A stretch of 21,531 nucleotides of DNA from an uncultured Clostridia bacterium (GCA_944392525.1 CALXXB010000024.1:1-21531); one strand, 5' to 3'; positions 1 to 8,041 are shown, counted from the first letter of the stretch. Numbers and translations are program-made. The notes: generated by a model not told the origin, from the sequence alone.

Positions 1-495
1 ACCATCTTTTAATTTATGTACAACATTTACTTTTCCTGTTTCTACATTTATAAATGCTAAGAAATTATGTGTAGGTTGTTCTTGTAATTTTAATACTGCA
101 TCTTCTGGAAGCATTGGTTTAATATCATAGTAAGATGTTTTTATTATTTCATTTTCTACATCTGTATGTTTTTCTTCATTTACTTCCATTGTTTTTAGAG
201 ATCCCTCTCTCATCATTTTTTCTTTTTTAGTTTTTGATTTTCTGATTTGTCCTTCTAGAATATCTATATCTTTATCTATAGATGCATACATATCCTTATC
301 CTCTGTTACTGCTCTGTATTTTTCGCCATTTGCTGATACATAAATTTCAGCAATTTGTTCTGTCTTTTCAGTTCTTAAAGTAACCTCAGCTTCTGCATCT
401 TCGAAATATTTATCAATTCTGTCTAATTTTCTTTCAACATAATCGTTTATTGCTTCTGTTATCTTTAGTTCCTTTCCTGTTATTTTTATTTTCAT
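1..495 (-). CDS. hpf: Ribosome hibernation promoting factor, long form (3' end outside window)
   Basis: This factor binds the 30S subunit and, in its long form, drives 100S ribosome dimerisation in stationary phase. My reading from the ATG at 493-495 gives 165 open codons to the window edge, starting MKIKITGKELKITEAINDYV. Residues 1 to about 100 are the S30AE domain. After a charged linker, a second domain begins at about residue 120 (IKTSYYDIKPMLPEDAVLKL, then HNFLAFINVETGKVNVVHK), which is the dimerisation domain typical of long HPF in Firmicutes. The start is set by the ribosome binding site GAAGGGAG just upstream. It has its own sigma-A promoter (545-573) in the gap after recO, so it is probably transcribed separately. 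The stop codon is not in the window. Confidence 0.95.
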   Translation of the reverse strand, partial: MKIKITGKELKITEAINDYVERKLDRIDKYFEDAEAEVTLRTEKTEQIAEIYVSANGEKYRAVTEDKDMYASIDKDIDILEGQIRKSKTKKEKMMREGSLKTMEVNEEKHTDVENEIIKTSYYDIKPMLPEDAVLKLQEQPTHNFLAFINVETGKVNVVHKLKDG

Positions 496-544
496 AAAAA
501 TCGCTCCCTTCTCTTTTAAAGTTAAAATTTCAAGTTATATGTTT

Positions 545-573
545 ATTATATCTGTTATTTCAATTTTTTTCAA
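545..573 (-). promoter_or_regulatory. Sigma-A promoter of hpf
   Basis: On the minus strand, TTGAAA (568-573) and TATAAT (545-550) are separated by 17 bases. The start codon of hpf lies about 50 bases downstream of the -10 box. Both hexamers are near consensus. Confidence 0.75.
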
Positions 574-578
574 GTTTT

Positions 579-1307
579 TTAAAACAATTCTTCTAACTTA
601 TACTCTTTTTCTAATTTTTGGTTAAAATATATTTTTGCTATTAATTTAAATTCTTCCAAAGACTCTTCTTTTATATTAAATGAATATAACTTTTTAGCCG
701 GTGCTGTTATTGTATAAATAATTGCATTTTTTGCACTTTCACTCATTTCTAATGCTGATGTATCTTGCTTTCCACATACTTTACACTTAAATCCATCATC
801 TTTTATACTAAAGAATTCGAAGTTTTCTTTTTCTTTACAACTAACACATTCTCTTATATTAGGAGTAAATCCTAATATACACAATAAACGTAATTTAAAT
901 ATACTTAAAACAAAATCTAGATCTTTATCAGTTTCAGATATTGTATAAAGTGTGTTTAATAATAATTGCAAAATATTATAGCAATTTTGATTTTCATGTG
1001 TTACATCTTGAACAATTTTATTTATATGTACAGCATATTTTAATTTGTCTAAATCAGTCCTTAGGTTATAAAATATTTCAATCGGCTCAACTGAATTTAT
1101 ATGATATGTACTTGTCCCTTTATACATCAAATATTCTCCAAAGCAAAACATTTGCGTGCCCGCTAAAAGAGCACTTTTAGGTCTTCTTGCCCCTTTAGCT
1201 ACACACGAAATCTTTCCAATACCTGGCGTTAACATTGTTAGCATTTTATCAAAATCACCAAGATTATGTTCAGAGAGTATTATTCCATTCATCTTTATGT
1301 TCGCCAT
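579..1307 (-). CDS. recO: DNA repair protein RecO
   Basis: RecO is a RecF-pathway mediator that binds ssDNA, SSB and RecR and helps load RecA. The 242-residue length is normal. The N-terminus (MANIKMNGIILSEHNLGDFD...GKISCVAKGARRPKS) is the OB-fold with the typical basic GARRPKS segment. A four-cysteine zinc site is visible at C154, C157, C175 and C178 (CVSC...CKVC). The gene overlaps the end of yqzL by 38 bases in another frame, so translation is probably coupled. Order era-yqzL-recO is the standard Firmicutes arrangement. Confidence 0.96.
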   Translation of the reverse strand: MANIKMNGIILSEHNLGDFDKMLTMLTPGIGKISCVAKGARRPKSALLAGTQMFCFGEYLMYKGTSTYHINSVEPIEIFYNLRTDLDKLKYAVHINKIVQDVTHENQNCYNILQLLLNTLYTISETDKDLDFVLSIFKLRLLCILGFTPNIRECVSCKEKENFEFFSIKDDGFKCKVCGKQDTSALEMSESAKNAIIYTITAPAKKLYSFNIKEESLEEFKLIAKIYFNQKLEKEYKLEELF

Positions 1308-1428
1308 TTTTTTCTATATCCTTTTCTCCATATATATTTTTTTCTATGTTCTCTATTTGTTTTAATTCTAAAAATGCATTAATGTCTCCTGTATTTTTAA
1401 AGGTATCCCATGCTATTTTCTTTATCAT
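1270..1428 (-). CDS. yqzL: YqzL-family small protein
   Basis: A 52-codon gene not found by length filters. It reads MIKKIAWDTFKNTGDINAFL and then a charged tail ending in WNNTL. The pattern W-x2-F-x2-TG-x-I-x-A-[FY]-L-x3-K is the hallmark of the YqzL family, small proteins of unknown function encoded between era and recO in Bacillus and relatives, which is exactly its place here. The start is supported by AAGGAAGTGAGCTT immediately upstream. Its 3' end overlaps recO by 38 bases, which suggests translational coupling. Confidence 0.85.
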   Translation of the reverse strand: MIKKIAWDTFKNTGDINAFLELKQIENIEKNIYGEKDIEKNGEHKDEWNNTL

Positions 1429-1544
1429 AAGCTCACTTCCTTTTTAATTAAAGTTTTTATTTAACTTTAATTCTATCTTTTGCTTTTTCATTTCTTTTTA
1501 TACTATCTTTTAATTTTTACTTTTCTCTTTTTTATTTTTAATTA

Positions 1545-2447
1545 TTATTGTAACTTAAATTTATTTACAATGGAATTATTATCTTGCCAATCTTCTTTTA
1601 CTTTTACCCAAGTTTTTAGATTTACCTTTACACCAAAATTTTCTTCCATATCGATTCTCGCAGCTCTTCCAATTCTTTTAAGCATTTCACCATTTTTTCC
1701 AATAATAATTCCTTTATGAGAATTTCTTAAACAATAAATCGTTGCCTCTATATCATATATATCTTCTCCATTTTTATTTTTTCTTTCTTTCATTTTTTCA
1801 ACTTCAACATAAATTCCATGTGGTACTTCATCTTGTAATAGTTTTAAAGCCTTTTCTCTTATTGTTTCCTCTGCAAGTTGACGCATAGTTTGGTCTGTAT
1901 ATTCCTCTTTATCATAATATGCAGGACCTGGTTTTAAGTTCTTCTCTATCTCGTCTAAAATTATATCCTTATATTTTGGGTCTGTTGCAGATATTGGAAT
2001 AACAGCCTCAAAATCATATTCTTTACTATATAAATCAATTAATTTTAAAAGCTTTTCTTTTTTTACTAAATCAATTTTATTTATAATTAATATAGTTTTT
2101 GCTTTATCTTCTTTTATTTTTTCTAATATTCTACTATCTCCTCTACCTATCTCATCGCTAGTTGCTTCAATTAAAAACAAAACTAAATCAGCATCTTTTA
2201 AGCTTGTAAAAGATGTATCTAACATCGTTTCATTTAATTTAGTTCTAGGCTTATGTATTCCTGGTGTATCTGTAAATATTATTTGTGAATTAGGTCTATT
2301 TACAATTCCTCTGATTGCTGTTCTAGTTGTTTGAACTTTATTTGCAATCGCTGCTACCTTTTCACCTACCAATAAATTGATTAAAGTTGATTTTCCTACA
2401 TTTGTTCTTCCAATTAAAGTTACAAAACCTGATTTAAATTCTTCCAT
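1545..2447 (-). CDS. era: GTPase Era
   Basis: Era is an essential GTPase that binds the 3' end of 16S rRNA and takes part in 30S assembly. With the start chosen here it has 300 residues, normal for the family. G1 is GRTNVGKS (residues 13-20), then the TT switch region (QTTRTAIRG), DTPG (G3), NKID (G4) and ISAT (G5). The C-terminal KH domain carries GIIIGKNGEMLKRIG. The open frame extends seven codons further upstream, but GGAGG sits six bases before the ATG at 2445-2447 and the family begins at MEEFKSGFV, so that ATG is preferred. Confidence 0.97.
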   Translation of the reverse strand: MEEFKSGFVTLIGRTNVGKSTLINLLVGEKVAAIANKVQTTRTAIRGIVNRPNSQIIFTDTPGIHKPRTKLNETMLDTSFTSLKDADLVLFLIEATSDEIGRGDSRILEKIKEDKAKTILIINKIDLVKKEKLLKLIDLYSKEYDFEAVIPISATDPKYKDIILDEIEKNLKPGPAYYDKEEYTDQTMRQLAEETIREKALKLLQDEVPHGIYVEVEKMKERKNKNGEDIYDIEATIYCLRNSHKGIIIGKNGEMLKRIGRAARIDMEENFGVKVNLKTWVKVKEDWQDNNSIVNKFKLQ

Positions 2448-2532
2448 CTTTGCCTCCAGTCTCATCATATATTTTATTATACACTTTTTTTATGCTAAAT
2501 TTGTAGAAATAGCTACTTAGGTAAAAATATTT

Positions 2533-2895
2533 TTAATTATTTCTATTTGCTAAATATTCTACACCTTTCTCATGTAATTCTTTTTCCTCTTCTTCACTAA
2601 GTATGTTAAACTCTCTTCCTGTTTTTTCTTTAAATTCTTTTACAAATTCTTTTATATTCTCTTCATTTAATTCTCTAAATATACCAGTTCCATATATATG
2701 AATATCATCATAAACTACATTTAATATATGTACTCTTTCAATTAATTTATCTATATCTTCTTTAGCTAATTTGTTTCCTTTCTTATAATCTTCTTCAAAT
2801 TCTATTGGAATAGTCAATATATGTTCTGACTCTTTTCCATAGCATATATCTATATTTGTATTTTTTGAACCAACTTCAACTATAATTCTTTGCAT
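2533..2895 (-). CDS. Short Ppx/GppA-like protein (N-terminal lobe only)
   Basis: A 120-residue protein that resembles only the N-terminal actin-like lobe of exopolyphosphatase/guanosine pentaphosphatase (Ppx/GppA). The start (RIIVEVGSKNTNIDICYG) parallels the I-D-[IL]-G-S-N-S beta-hairpin, and IYGTGIFRELNEENIKEFVKEFKEKTGREFNILSEEEE parallels the TxAxRxA...F...TGxxxxxISGEEEA segment. The second phosphate-binding loop and catalytic acidic residues of full-length enzymes (300 residues or more) are absent, and the first Asp is Glu here. It may be inactive, a binding protein, or a half-enzyme. RBS AAAGGAGAAATAAAT precedes ATG. First gene of the era-yqzL-recO unit, with its own promoter. Confidence 0.6.
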   Translation of the reverse strand: MQRIIVEVGSKNTNIDICYGKESEHILTIPIEFEEDYKKGNKLAKEDIDKLIERVHILNVVYDDIHIYGTGIFRELNEENIKEFVKEFKEKTGREFNILSEEEEKELHEKGVEYLANRNN

Positions 2896-2926
2896 ATTTA
2901 TTTCTCCTTTTTCCTCTTTTTCTATA

Positions 2927-2955
2927 TTTATATCATACTTTTAATATTTTCTCAA
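2927..2955 (-). promoter_or_regulatory. Sigma-A promoter of the ppx-like/era/yqzL/recO unit
   Basis: Minus-strand TTGAGA (2950-2955) and TATAAA (2927-2932) are 17 bases apart. It lies immediately downstream of the terminator of the preceding gene group and upstream of the short Ppx-like gene. Confidence 0.65.
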
Positions 2956-2962
2956 ATTTAAA

Positions 2963-2994
2963 TAAAAAAAAAGAAAGTAAATTAATTACTTTCT
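2963..2994 (-). terminator. Intrinsic terminator after the HAD gene
   Basis: A perfect 9-bp stem (AGAAAGTAA / TTACTTTCT, 2972-2980 with 2986-2994) has a 5-base loop and is followed on the minus strand by a run of nine T residues (2963-2971). It closes the rlmD-to-HAD gene group. Confidence 0.85.
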
Positions 2995-3043
2995 AAATCT
3001 TCATATCAATTAATAAATTTTTTCTCTTTATCTTTCATTATTT

Positions 3044-3760
3044 TTATAAAATATTTTCTAACTCTAGTAAGTTAGTTATTTCAAAACTTGGTTTAATTTC
3101 TGTATTATTTTTCACTCTTTTCATATTAAACCAACAAGAATCTATCCCATTTTGAATACCACCCAAAACATCTTTTTCTAGTTCATCTCCTATTATTAAC
3201 ATATCATCTTTTTGATAGTTATTTATCTTCTTAAAAAATTTATCAAAAAACTCACGATGTGGTTTCATATATCCCGCTTCTTCTGCTGTAAATACAGACT
3301 TAATATATTTGATTGCATTTATACTATTTAATTTATTTTCAACTGGCTTTGCTGGTCCATTTGTTACAATATATATTTCATATTGTTTTTCATTTAAATA
3401 TTTTAATATTTCTTCAGCATTTTTTATTGGAACTATACTAGTTTTTAAATATTCAATATATTTTTCGTTTATTTCTACAGCTTCCTCAAATGAACAATCA
3501 AAATACATTATAAACCTTTGTGCCCTTACCCAAGTAGTCTTTTCTTCCAAAGTTTTAAATTTATATGGATCTTTTATCTTCCCTTCTGCTCTATCTTTCC
3601 AATACTTATCATCTAATTTAATAAAATTATCTAAATTTTCCTCTGTTATCTCTTCTTTTCTGTCATTTAATATTTTCTTCATTGCATATCTTCTATTTTC
3701 ATTATCATCTACTAAAGTATTATCTAAATCAAATAATAGTTTTTTATAAATTTTTGCCAT
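3044..3760 (-). CDS. HAD-superfamily hydrolase, YjjG-like nucleotidase
   Basis: A 238-residue phosphohydrolase of the HAD superfamily. Motif I is DLDNTL (nucleophile D11, acid D13), motif II is TNG, the motif III lysine lies in YMKPHREFF, and motif IV is GDELEKD. A four-helix cap lies between motifs I and II. The overall layout matches the YjjG/YfnB group, which dephosphorylates non-canonical pyrimidine nucleotides; that substrate is a family-level inference. It follows the Nudix gene by 19 bases, and its neighbours (Nudix, UDG-like) suggest nucleotide-pool or DNA cleaning. Confidence 0.85.
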   Translation of the reverse strand: MAKIYKKLLFDLDNTLVDDNENRRYAMKKILNDRKEEITEENLDNFIKLDDKYWKDRAEGKIKDPYKFKTLEEKTTWVRAQRFIMYFDCSFEEAVEINEKYIEYLKTSIVPIKNAEEILKYLNEKQYEIYIVTNGPAKPVENKLNSINAIKYIKSVFTAEEAGYMKPHREFFDKFFKKINNYQKDDMLIIGDELEKDVLGGIQNGIDSCWFNMKRVKNNTEIKPSFEITNLLELENIL

Positions 3761-3779
3761 AAAAATTCCTCCATAATAG

Positions 3780-4190
3780 TTAAAACAATTTATCCTTATA
3801 TAGTTCCACTTGTCTCATCATATGTCCAATATTTCCTTCTCCTGCATATTTTTCTAAATCAAAAAAATTATCTTTTTTATCAATCCAATATAATTTATTT
3901 ATTTCTTCAACTAATTTCTTTTCTTTATTTAATTTTCCTACATATAATTCCAATTCCATATCTTGCATCTTATATTCAAAATTCATAAGATTGGTTAATC
4001 TAATATCATCTTTTGTTATTCCTGTTTCTTCTTGTAACTCTCTATATGCTGCATGTAGTTCATCTTCTCCTTGTTCTACTTTTCCTCCAACAAGATTAAA
4101 TTTTCCCTTAAATGGTTCTTTTTCTCTTTTACACATAAGTATTTTATCTTCTTCTTTATTATAAACAAGTATAATATTTAACTTTTTCAT
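3780..4190 (-). CDS. Nudix hydrolase (MutT-like)
   Basis: A 136-residue Nudix protein that hydrolyses a nucleoside diphosphate linked to another group, probably an oxidised or otherwise damaged NTP. The Nudix box is exact: G36-x5-E42-x7-R50-E51-L-x-E54-E55-x-G57-I58. The N-terminal strand LNIILVYNKEEDKILMCKRE and the following FNLVGGKVEQGE are typical of MutT/NUDT1-type members. The real substrate cannot be read from sequence. It sits between GNAT and HAD genes with short gaps. Confidence 0.88.
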   Translation of the reverse strand: MKKLNIILVYNKEEDKILMCKREKEPFKGKFNLVGGKVEQGEDELHAAYRELQEETGITKDDIRLTNLMNFEYKMQDMELELYVGKLNKEKKLVEEINKLYWIDKKDNFFDLEKYAGEGNIGHMMRQVELYKDKLF

Positions 4191-4213
4191 ATCTTACTCC
4201 TAAATTTTTAATT

Positions 4214-4690
4214 TTAACTTTTATTTTTCTCTTTTAAATATAAAGTATATTCACTATTATCAAATTCGTCTCCATGCCCTTTACCTATTCTCTTTGTAAA
4301 ACCTAATTTAGAATATATATGTTTAGCTATTTCATTCTCATCTTCTACTCCTATTGTAAATTCTGTATAACCTATATTTTCTAAATATTCTATGCAATAA
4401 TTAATTAGTTCTTGTCCTAATCCTTGATTTCTATAATCTTTATCTATTCTAAAAGCTTCTAAATATGCTCTTATTCCAGCTTTTGCTTCATTTTCTAACT
4501 TATTACTTTTATAATTAGCTGTAATCTCTCCAATAATATTTTCATTATTCTCTATTGCAAATATGTCTATTTCTTTTTTCTCAAGTTTTTCTACTTGAGT
4601 ATTTCTATACTTTTCCCATAGTTCTTCATTTCCTGGAAATAATCTTTTTAATTTATCAAATTCTTCTATTTCTATCTTTCTAAAATTCAC
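4214..4690 (-). CDS. GNAT-family N-acetyltransferase
   Basis: A 158-residue acetyl-CoA-dependent transferase. The acetyl-CoA pyrophosphate loop R-N-Q-G-L-G lies at residues 87-92, preceded by the strand AFRIDKDY and followed by helix QELINYCIEYLE. The C-terminal part (FTIGVEDENEIAKHIYSKLGFTKR) is the usual motif B with the N-x2-A-x3-Y-x3-GF pattern. The acceptor substrate is unknown. It starts 9 bases after the UDG-like gene and so is almost certainly co-transcribed with it. Confidence 0.88.
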   Translation of the reverse strand: MNFRKIEIEEFDKLKRLFPGNEELWEKYRNTQVEKLEKKEIDIFAIENNENIIGEITANYKSNKLENEAKAGIRAYLEAFRIDKDYRNQGLGQELINYCIEYLENIGYTEFTIGVEDENEIAKHIYSKLGFTKRIGKGHGDEFDNSEYTLYLKEKNKS

Positions 4691-4699
4691 TTTTTACTC

Positions 4700-5356
4700 C
4701 TATTTTTTTATTTCGTTTTCTATAATCCATTTAATATCTTCAATTGACTTATCTATATTAAATCTTCCATTTCCAACAGGATAATATACTGAGCAAAATT
4801 TATATTCCTTTTGTCCTATCTTTTCTTTAAATAACTTTTTCCTACATTGTGAAACAGATATTTTTTTATTAAGAACAATAGAACTTACTTGATTTTCAAA
4901 TAATATAATTACTTTTGGATTTATAATTTCTATTTCTTTTTTTAATAAATCCAAATATTTTTCAAATACGCTATTGGGCAATGACCTTGCATCCACTTGA
5001 GTACATTTGCCTAAATTAGTAATAAAATATTTATGTTTTTCTACATCACTATATACTTTTTTTGCAAAATCTTCTGTCCATTCATTTCCCTTCATGCTTT
5101 TTATTTTTTTATAAATTTCTTCATCCATTAAACCAACATTATAAAATAAATCCCAAATATTCTTTGTTCCTATCCATGGTGATTTTATTCCTTTCCATTC
5201 TTTTGATGACGCTATATTTCTTGCTGTTGGATTCATAAACACAAAACATATATCAGGATTTTTTACACATCCACCATTATTAATAGAATCTAATTCTTTA
5301 GCTCCGTATTGTTTCTGTAATTTGTCATATTCTATTTTTAAATCTTCTAATGTCAT
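4700..5356 (-). CDS. Uracil-DNA glycosylase superfamily protein
   Basis: A 218-residue protein with the order of motifs seen in the UDG superfamily: a loop FVFMNPTARN (the GxNPG-like water-activating loop), then FITNLGKC, the long helix plus strand EKYLDLLKKEIEIINPKVIILFE, and YYPVGNGRFN in the position of the HPS/HPG DNA-intercalating loop. The departures from classical motifs mean that glycosylase activity and the exact subfamily are uncertain. RBS TGGAG precedes the ATG. The gene starts 35 bases after rlmD. Confidence 0.72.
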   Translation of the reverse strand: MTLEDLKIEYDKLQKQYGAKELDSINNGGCVKNPDICFVFMNPTARNIASSKEWKGIKSPWIGTKNIWDLFYNVGLMDEEIYKKIKSMKGNEWTEDFAKKVYSDVEKHKYFITNLGKCTQVDARSLPNSVFEKYLDLLKKEIEIINPKVIILFENQVSSIVLNKKISVSQCRKKLFKEKIGQKEYKFCSVYYPVGNGRFNIDKSIEDIKWIIENEIKK

Positions 5357-5391
5357 TTTAATACTCCATTTATCATTTCAATTTTTTATAT

Positions 5392-6750
5392 TTATCTTAA
5401 AGTAAGAACACTGACACATTCAATATGCTTACTAAATGGAAACATATCAACAGGTCTTATCATTTTAATTTCATATTTTTCTTCTAACTTTGCTAAATCT
5501 CTAACTAATGTTGCAGGGTTACAACTAATATATACCATTTTCTTAGGGCTTACTTTTAATATATTTTCTATACTCTTATTATCTAAACCTTTTCTTGGGG
5601 GATCTATCATAATAACATCAGGTATAACTTTTTTGTTATTTATTAAATCATCTAATATTAATTCTACATCTCCTGCAATAAATTCTGTATTATCAATTTT
5701 ATTTAATTTTGCATTTTCTTTAGCATCTTCTATTGCTTCTTCTACAATTTCTATCCCATATACTTTTTTTGCATATTTTGCCATAAATAGTGATATTGTG
5801 CCTATTCCACAATACAAGTCAAAAACAACATCATCTTTAGAAATTTCTGCCGCTTCTACTCCGATATTATATAACTTCTCTGCTTGAACAGGATTTACTT
5901 GATAAAATGATAATGGTGATATTTTAAACTCATAATCTCCTAAAATATCTTTTATATAACCATTTCCATATAAATTAATATTTTCTTTTCCCATAATAAC
6001 ATTAGTATTTTTAGTGTTAACATTTTTAACTATTGATTTTACATTCGAAAACTTTTCTAAAACTTCTTTTACTAATTCCTCTTCTTTAGGAATTTTCTTT
6101 CCATTTATTACTAATACTAACATTACTTCATTTGATTTTAGACCAACTTTAGTTACAATATGTCTAATCAAACCTTTTCTAGTATTTTCATCATATACCG
6201 TAATTTTATTTTTTCTAATAAACTCTACAACAAATCTTGCCAATTCTTGGCTTTCCTTATTTTGAATCAAACATTCTTTTATAGGTATTATCTCATGTGT
6301 TCTATTTGCAAAAACGCCAATTACAGGATTTCCTTCTTTATCTAATCCTACTGGATATTGTGCTTTATTTCTGTAATAATATGGTTTTTCCATACCAACA
6401 GTCTCTTCTACTTCTATTTTATTTTTTAAAGTTTTATTTACTAAACTTTGAACTGCATTTTGTTTCATCTTAAGTGTTTCTTTATATTCAACATGTCTTA
6501 AGTCACAACCACCACAACGTTTATAAGTTTCACAATCACTTGCCGCCCTATGTTCTGATGATTTTATTATTTCTAATGCCTTTCCAAATGCATGTGATTT
6601 TAAAACTTTAACTATTAATATTTTTACTTTTTCACCTTTTATAGTATTTGGAATAAATATTGTAAATCCATCTATTTTTGCAATTCCTTCTCCTTCAAAT
6701 CCATTATCTAGTATATCTACTATGTATTCTTTATTTTTTTCTACTGGCAT
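5392..6750 (-). CDS. rlmD: 23S rRNA (uracil-5-)-methyltransferase, RlmD/RumA family
   Basis: A SAM-dependent enzyme that makes 5-methyluridine in 23S rRNA. An N-terminal TRAM domain covers about residues 1-60. The [4Fe-4S] ligands C73, C79 and C82 (CETYKRCGGC) and a fourth Cys in IKECLIQ are visible. The SAM site is VFDLYCGIGTISLF, then DPPRKGLD (D383 on), the catalytic nucleophile C410 in SCNPATL and the general base E444 in HIECVSVL. Length 452 is normal. RBS AGGAGAGAAAA precedes the ATG. Firmicutes carry several paralogues (RlmCD-type), so the exact target uridine is an inference. Confidence 0.93.
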   Translation of the reverse strand: MPVEKNKEYIVDILDNGFEGEGIAKIDGFTIFIPNTIKGEKVKILIVKVLKSHAFGKALEIIKSSEHRAASDCETYKRCGGCDLRHVEYKETLKMKQNAVQSLVNKTLKNKIEVEETVGMEKPYYYRNKAQYPVGLDKEGNPVIGVFANRTHEIIPIKECLIQNKESQELARFVVEFIRKNKITVYDENTRKGLIRHIVTKVGLKSNEVMLVLVINGKKIPKEEELVKEVLEKFSNVKSIVKNVNTKNTNVIMGKENINLYGNGYIKDILGDYEFKISPLSFYQVNPVQAEKLYNIGVEAAEISKDDVVFDLYCGIGTISLFMAKYAKKVYGIEIVEEAIEDAKENAKLNKIDNTEFIAGDVELILDDLINNKKVIPDVIMIDPPRKGLDNKSIENILKVSPKKMVYISCNPATLVRDLAKLEEKYEIKMIRPVDMFPFSKHIECVSVLTLR

Positions 6751-6759
6751 TTTTCTCTC

Positions 6760-7251
6760 CTACTTTTCTATATAATCTATCATCTCATCTAAGTTTTTTG
6801 AATCTACAAAGCTAGCACCCTCATTAAAGATTCTAATTAGCTCTTCACTACCTTCTTTTCCTTTATTATTTTTTTCTAAAACATTTCCTACTATCTTTAC
6901 AATAAACTTTTTATATCCTTTTAGTTTTCCAAAATTAATTCCACCTCTTAGATAAAACAGTTTATCATTTTCTAAACCATTTGACTTTGTTAATGTCTCT
7001 ATATAATTAGCATCTTTTGAAAAAGCTCCAACAGCTCCATAACACTTTACTTTATACTTATTTCTTACTTTATTTAAGCCTTTAATTACCCCTGCACATA
7101 TCCAAGCTAGATACACTATCTCATCTTGCTTATTTAATTCTCTTCTCGCTTCTTTTAATGTATAACAAGGTAAATTTATTTTTTTAGATAACATTTCAGC
7201 ATATTCTTTTGTAAAACCTGTTTCACTATTATATACAATGGCTTTTACCAA
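6760..7251 (-). CDS. Flavodoxin-domain protein
   Basis: A roughly 163-residue flavodoxin-like protein beginning MVKAIVYNSETGFTKEYAEML, where YNSETGFT corresponds to the FMN-phosphate loop (S/T-x-T-G-x-T). DEIVYLAWICAGVIKGLNKV corresponds to the second FMN-binding region. The start is a choice: GTG at 7258-7260 is too close to the Shine-Dalgarno, whereas TTG at 7249-7251 has AGGAAGTGATT, a near-perfect anti-SD complement, at good spacing and fits the family start. Partner and function are unknown. The promoter at 7274-7302 lies just upstream, and rlmD follows after 9 bases. Confidence 0.8.
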   Translation of the reverse strand: MVKAIVYNSETGFTKEYAEMLSKKINLPCYTLKEARRELNKQDEIVYLAWICAGVIKGLNKVRNKYKVKCYGAVGAFSKDANYIETLTKSNGLENDKLFYLRGGINFGKLKGYKKFIVKIVGNVLEKNNKGKEGSEELIRIFNEGASFVDSKNLDEMIDYIEK

Positions 7252-7273
7252 ACTAATCACTTCCTACCCTTAT

Positions 7274-7302
7274 ATAATAACATAAATATAGAAATGAGAC
7301 AA
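7274..7302 (-). promoter_or_regulatory. Probable promoter of the flavodoxin gene, -35 inside a palindromic repeat
   Basis: On the minus strand, TTGTCT (7297-7302) is followed after 17 bases by an extended -10, TG-T-TATTAT (TATTAT at 7274-7279). The -35 hexamer belongs to the arm of the repeat at 7295-7326. Confidence 0.5.
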
Positions 7303-7326
7303 ATAAGGCCGTCCCCTATTGTCTCA
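7295..7326. repeat. REP-like palindromic element (TGAGACAA...TTGTCTCA)
   Basis: A 32-base imperfect palindrome: an 8-bp outer stem TGAGACAA/TTGTCTCA, a mismatched middle and an inner GG-CCGT-CC. The minus-strand core AGGGGACGG between GAGACAA arms resembles dispersed REP-like elements that I recall from many Clostridia and that are often associated with REP-associated tyrosine transposases. Only one copy is in the window. It overlaps the last codons and stop of the upstream gene and supplies a -35-like hexamer to the downstream one. Confidence 0.6.
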
Positions 7327-8041
7327 CATCATCTATTATTTCTTTTGTTAATTTTGTTTTATCTCTTTTTTCTGCAATAAATATTACTATTCCTACTAGT
7401 AAAAATGTTAATGCATATAAAACAATACCCATTTTCCAATTTCCTTCTACTATACTAGAACCGGCCATAGTTGACGATATCATAGATGGAATTCTTGCAA
7501 ATGTTGAAATGGCTATAAATCTTAATGGTTTAATTGGAAGTAATCCTCCAATATATACTAATAAGTCCTTTGGAGTTCCCGGAATTAGGAATAATATTAA
7601 CATTATATATTCCACTCTTTTTGGATGTTTAAACATTTTACTGTTTTCTAGTTTTTTTATCTTTTCTTCACTACATACTCCATAAACAAAACTTCTTCCT
7701 AATTTTCTTACTGCAAAAAATATTAATGCTGTTATTAAAAATACTGATAGCAATAAAAATATTAACCCACCTATTGGTCCATAGCACATTCCCGCTAAGA
7801 TTTCTATTGGTTCTCCTGGAAGTATTGGAAGTAATATTTGTACTCCTTGTAAACCTAATAAAATAAGCATTCCTGTGAATCCTGAAGATTGTATTTGTTC
7901 TTTAAATGCTTCTCTTCCTTGTTCATCAAATAGTTCTTTTGCCTTTGGAAATAAATATATTGTTAAAGCAATCAGTAATAAAATTGCAATTATTAATACT
8001 ACTATTTTCAAAACTTTATATTTCTTCTTATTTTCACTCAA
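7316..8041 (-). CDS. VTT-domain (TVP38/TMEM64, DedA-like) membrane protein
   Basis: A multi-pass membrane protein of about 241 residues. The N-terminus has a basic stretch then a TM helix (VLKIVVLIIAILLLIALTIYLF). The VTT core shows LPILPGEPIEILAGMCYGPIGG followed by LILFLIPGTPKDLLVYIGGLLPI, the G-x-P and F-[IL]-PG-x-PKD signatures of the TVP38/TMEM64 family, proposed to act in lipid or solute transport. Upstream codons run to 8080, but the TTG at 8039-8041 has AAAGGAGAT before it and the promoter at 8090-8117 would place 8080 at the transcript start. The stop codon lies in the REP-like repeat. Confidence 0.85.
   Translation of the reverse strand: MSENKKKYKVLKIVVLIIAILLLIALTIYLFPKAKELFDEQGREAFKEQIQSSGFTGMLILLGLQGVQILLPILPGEPIEILAGMCYGPIGGLIFLLLSVFLITALIFFAVRKLGRSFVYGVCSEEKIKKLENSKMFKHPKRVEYIMLILFLIPGTPKDLLVYIGGLLPIKPLRFIAISTFARIPSMISSTMAGSSIVEGNWKMGIVLYALTFLLVGIVIFIAEKRDKTKLTKEIIDDVRQ

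Noticed and set aside
941..1719. Plus-strand open frames opposite recO, yqzL and era
   Set aside because: They are antisense shadows of real genes with low-complexity, hydrophobic translations and no ribosome binding sites; the same holds for the other plus-strand frames opposite minus-strand genes.
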